Under the pieces are notes generated by a model. The model was given only the letters and a program-made list of their open reading frames with translations, had not been told where the DNA came from and searched no databases. The position numbers were made by a program, and so were the translations under genes. A stretch of 32,821 nt of DNA from Cellulosimicrobium cellulans (GTDB taxonomy: Bacteria; Actinomycetota; Actinomycetes; Actinomycetales; Cellulomonadaceae). The DNA is taken from contig NZ_LWGL01000019.1 of assembly GCF_001722485.1 (NCBI RefSeq), positions 1 through 32,821 on the forward strand, in the 5' to 3' direction. Of this stretch, positions 28,498 to 32,821 are shown in pieces (position 1 is the first letter of the stretch; every line of letters starts with the position of its first letter).

Positions 28498-28567
28498 GGC
28501 CATCGAGGGCTTGCTCGCGGCATCTCGTCGCCGCCTGGGGACGGCGCGCCACGGGGCGCAGCGGCAC

Positions 28568-28996
28568 TCACTGGAGGCAGAACTCGTTGCCCTCGGGGTC
28601 GAGCATGACGATCCAGCGCTCGCCGTTCTCCTCGACCTCGCGCTGGACCGTACCGCCGCACGAGACCAGGCGACGCGCATGACCCCGGATCCGCGCCGCC
28701 CGCTCGTCCGCGTCCGTCACGCCGGCGCCGACGTTCACGTCGAGGTGGACCCGGTTCTTCGCCGACTTCGGCTCGGGCACCCGTTGGAACCAGATCCGTG
28801 GCCCGTCGCCGTCGGGGTCCACGAGCGCGTAGTGGTCGCCGAACCGCTCCGGGGGCACTCCCCAGGCGGTCATCGCCGCCTCCCAGTCCTCGAAGCCGTC
28901 CGGGGGTGGCTGCTGCACGTAACCCAGCACCTCGGCCCAGAACGCGCCGAGCGCGCGTGGATCGGCCGCGTCGAACGTCACCTGGACACCGGTCAC
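28568..28996 (-). CDS. VOC-family (glyoxalase/bleomycin-resistance-like) protein
   Basis: This 142-residue vicinal oxygen chelate protein begins VTGVQVTFDAADPRALGAFWAEVLGY, the usual first beta-alpha-beta unit, and carries LVDPDGDGPRIWFQRVPEPKSAKNRVHLDV (start of the second half with HLDV) and WIVMLDPEGNEFCLQ at the C-terminus, where the Glu would be a metal ligand in enzymatic members. The substrate is unknown. GTG 28996 is chosen over the in-frame GTG at 29005 because GAGGAGG is 8 nt upstream of the former and abuts the latter. It follows uvrB by 33 nt on the same strand and may be co-transcribed with it. Confidence 0.85.
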   Translation of the reverse strand: MTGVQVTFDAADPRALGAFWAEVLGYVQQPPPDGFEDWEAAMTAWGVPPERFGDHYALVDPDGDGPRIWFQRVPEPKSAKNRVHLDVNVGAGVTDADERAARIRGHARRLVSCGGTVQREVEENGERWIVMLDPEGNEFCLQ

Positions 28997-29029
28997 GGCA
29001 CCCACCTCCTCGTCGGGTCGACGGCGGCG

Positions 29030-31138
<2,109 letters not shown>

Positions 31139-31144
31139 GGGTCC

Positions 31145-31150
31145 ACGGTA
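31145..31150 (-). promoter_or_regulatory. uvrB: -10 element of a leaderless uvrB promoter
   Basis: TACCGT on the minus strand with a 6-nt spacer to the uvrB ATG, close in sequence and spacing to the uvrA element (TACCAT, 6 nt). Confidence 0.55.
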
Positions 31151-31202
31151 CGACCCGGCACCGACACGCGCCGCGGGCAGCGGGACGTGCGACCGGGACG
31201 GC

Positions 31203-31242
31203 GGGATCACGGGAGCACGGGAGCACGGGAGCACGGGAGCAC
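31203..31242. repeat. 8-bp microsatellite, 5 copies
   Basis: GGGAGCAC occurs four times without mismatch (31211-31242), preceded by a one-mismatch copy GGGATCAC (31203-31210). It lies in the divergent uvrB/surface-protein intergenic region, about 155 nt before the surface-protein ATG. A pure 8-bp repeat of this length can change copy number by replication slippage. Confidence 0.85.
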
Positions 31243-31250
31243 GGCCGCAC

Positions 31251-31264
31251 TGGACACCTGTCCA
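31251..31264. promoter_or_regulatory. 14-bp inverted repeat upstream of the surface-protein gene
   Basis: TGGACA-CC-TGTCCA lies 8 nt after the microsatellite and about 43 nt before a TACCGT hexamer (31307-31312) that could be the -10 of the surface-protein gene. It is a candidate regulator site; no regulator is known. Confidence 0.35.
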
Positions 31265-31398
31265 AGATCACCCGCGCCACGGCTGTACGACGGCCGACCG
31301 AGCGCCTACCGTCGTCGTGCGGCGCCACGCGCCGTGGCCGAGGGGGCGGCCGACGCAGGCGGTGGGACACCACCGCCCCGGCCGCTCTGGAGTCCGTC

Positions 31399-32821
31399 AT
31401 GCCCCGTGCCCGCGCCCGCCGTCGCGCGCACCGCCTCGCCGCCGCGCTCGCGGTGCCCGGCCTCGTCGTCGTTCTCACCGTCCCGGCGTCGGCGGCCACC
31501 GCTCCGGCCGACCCGTCGGACGCGTGCCCCGCCGGTGAGGCCCCGGGTGTCTCGACCGGGGCACCGCGCGCCACGGACGACGGCGTCGCCGTGCTGGTCG
31601 GCGGCGACTACACCGCGCTGCCGGGCACGAAGGAGTCGGAGGGCGTCCTCGCGGTCGTCGGCGACGTCCGCGTGGCGACTCAGGACCGACTCAACGTGGG
31701 ACGCGCCGGCGGCGGCTCCCAGATCGTCCCGCCCGCCGGCACGGCGATGCTGGTGGCCGGCGGCACGATCGACGCGACGGGCTCCGTCGTCGACGTCGGC
31801 CACGGCATCGTCGGTCCCGACGCCTCGGGCGGCGACGTGGTCGCCGGCGGAGCGATCCTTCCCGCCGACGCCTTCGAGACCAACGGAGGCGCGCTCCTCG
31901 CCCACGGGGGCGAGGAGGTCGCCGCGGAGCTCGGCCCGCTGCGCGACGCCCTCGTGACGCTCGGCGCCGACCTCGCGGCCCTGCCCGCGACGGGCACGTC
32001 CGTGCTCTCCGGCGACCTGCTCACCCTGACGGCCGCCGGCGCGGCGGACGTCCACGTGTTCGACGTGCGCGCGCAGGACCTCGCCGCGGCGCGCTCGGTC
32101 CTGTACGTCGGGACGGGCTCCGCGCCCGTCGTCGTCGACGTCGCGGGCCCTGAGGTGGACTACCGCGTCCTGCACACCGCGGTCGACCACCTCGGCGCGC
32201 GCGTCGACGACCCGAGCGGGGCTGCGATCGGCGCCGTCGCGTCCCGGACGCTGTGGAACCTCGCGGGCGCGACCCACGTGGAGCTCGGTGACGGCACCAC
32301 GACGAGCCAGCTCGTGGGCAGCGTGCTCGTCCCGGACCCGGGGTCGGTCGTCCTGCAGCGCACGCACACCAACGGACGGATGTGGGTCGGCGGTGATCTC
32401 ACGGTCGGCGGGCCGGCAGGCCTCGAGCACCACAGCTACCCGTGGGTCGGCGAGGAGGACGAGCCGCCCTGCGCACCGAGCACGACGTCGCCCGCACCGA
32501 CCGACGACCCCGGACGGCCCGACGAGCCGGAGCCGACCGAGCCCGCCGAACCCGCCGAACCCACGGAGCCCGTCGCGCCGCCGGAGCCGGCTGCACCCGA
32601 GGGCTCCGTCGAGGTGGGCGGGCGCACGCCGCCCCCGGCGGGCGAGCGCGCCGCCCCGGTGGCGCGGACGCTCCCGGCCCCGCAGACCGGTCGCACCCCT
32701 CGCGCGGAGAGGCTCGCCACGACCGGCGTTGCGGCCTCGACCCCGCTGTCGGCCGCGGCCGTCCTCGTGGTCGCCGGCGCGGCCCTGCTCGTGGTGAGCG
32801 GCCGTCGTCGGGCGACGCGCT
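31399..32821 (+). CDS. Choice-of-anchor A surface protein with LAxTG sortase signal, partial at 3' end
   Basis: A secreted, wall-anchored protein of unknown role. Residues 1-33 form a signal peptide (basic [12 protein letters not shown], hydrophobic core, ASAA cleavage region). Residues ~65-370 are a choice-of-anchor A domain: VAVLVGGDYTALPG, SEGVLAVVGDVRVA, AMLVAGGTIDATG, VVAGGAI and RMWVGGDLTVGGP. Then comes a Pro/Glu/Thr-rich wall-spanning linker (EPTEPAEPAEPTEP), and an LATTG motif at 439-443 followed by a hydrophobic helix and RRRATR. LAxTG is the substrate motif of class E sortases in high-GC actinobacteria. TGGAG 7 nt upstream supports ATG 31399. No stop occurs before the window ends, but the protein should end within a few codons. 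The gene is newly called from translation of this frame. Confidence 0.88.
   Translation, partial: MPRARARRRAHRLAAALAVPGLVVVLTVPASAATAPADPSDACPAGEAPGVSTGAPRATDDGVAVLVGGDYTALPGTKESEGVLAVVGDVRVATQDRLNVGRAGGGSQIVPPAGTAMLVAGGTIDATGSVVDVGHGIVGPDASGGDVVAGGAILPADAFETNGGALLAHGGEEVAAELGPLRDALVTLGADLAALPATGTSVLSGDLLTLTAAGAADVHVFDVRAQDLAAARSVLYVGTGSAPVVVDVAGPEVDYRVLHTAVDHLGARVDDPSGAAIGAVASRTLWNLAGATHVELGDGTTTSQLVGSVLVPDPGSVVLQRTHTNGRMWVGGDLTVGGPAGLEHHSYPWVGEEDEPPCAPSTTSPAPTDDPGRPDEPEPTEPAEPAEPTEPVAPPEPAAPEGSVEVGGRTPPPAGERAAPVARTLPAPQTGRTPRAERLATTGVAASTPLSAAAVLVVAGAALLVVSGRRRATR

Noticed and set aside
27191-28567. 458-codon minus-strand frame ending in the TerC-like stub
   Set aside because: Its upstream part is an out-of-frame shadow of terC; only the last 33 codons, starting at the GTGA junction, deserve attention.

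Overview
The window is high-GC actinobacterial chromosome (roughly 73-74% G+C by eye, strong GC3 bias, many GTG starts). RbpA, OpcA, WhiA, an actinobacterial-type transaldolase and the gene order scpB-scpA-parA-xerD / ctaB / tkt-tal-zwf-opcA-pgl / secG-tpiA-pgk-gap / whiA-yvcK-rapZ-uvrC place it in Actinomycetota, most likely Micrococcales (Cellulomonadaceae/Promicromonosporaceae-like). The genus is an inference. No rRNA, tRNA, CRISPR array, prophage or insertion sequence was seen.

Layout. Positions 1-3697 (minus): an operon reading xerD > parA > scpA > scpB > rluB, covering chromosome dimer resolution, segregation ATPase, condensin kleisin and its partner, and the first 25 codons of a pseudouridine synthase whose N-terminus is made of 7-residue repeats. 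3720-4724 (minus): ctaB, heme O synthase. 5052-11876 (plus): the pentose phosphate cluster tkt, tal, zwf, opcA, pgl. 11938-16027 (minus): rbpA, secG, and the glycolytic set gap > pgk > tpiA. 16369-21532 (minus): uvrC > rapZ > yvcK > whiA. 21696-31138: an osmC-family gene, uvrA, a metallo-hydrolase, an S51 peptidase, a YciI protein, a TerC-family manganese exporter gene behind a yybP-ykoY (Mn2+) riboswitch, a VOC protein and uvrB. 31399-end (plus): a secreted choice-of-anchor A surface protein with an LAxTG sortase signal, cut by the window end.

Two metabolic blocks face each other: glucose-6-phosphate oxidation and sugar interconversion on the plus strand, lower glycolysis on the minus strand, meeting at a repeat-built bidirectional terminator. 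All three UvrABC genes are present but dispersed. uvrA has a SOS-box-like palindrome over its -35 region, and several genes here appear to have leaderless transcripts (a -10 hexamer 6-7 nt before the start codon).

Most of the window is conserved core genome and I found no undescribed multi-gene system. The most rewarding signals are non-coding or relic: the Mn2+ riboswitch with a legible Shine-Dalgarno-sequestering helix, a 32-codon TerC-like remnant overlapping the terC stop, the palindrome holding both the osmC and uvrA stop codons, an 8-bp microsatellite upstream of the surface-protein gene, and the leaderless-promoter pattern.
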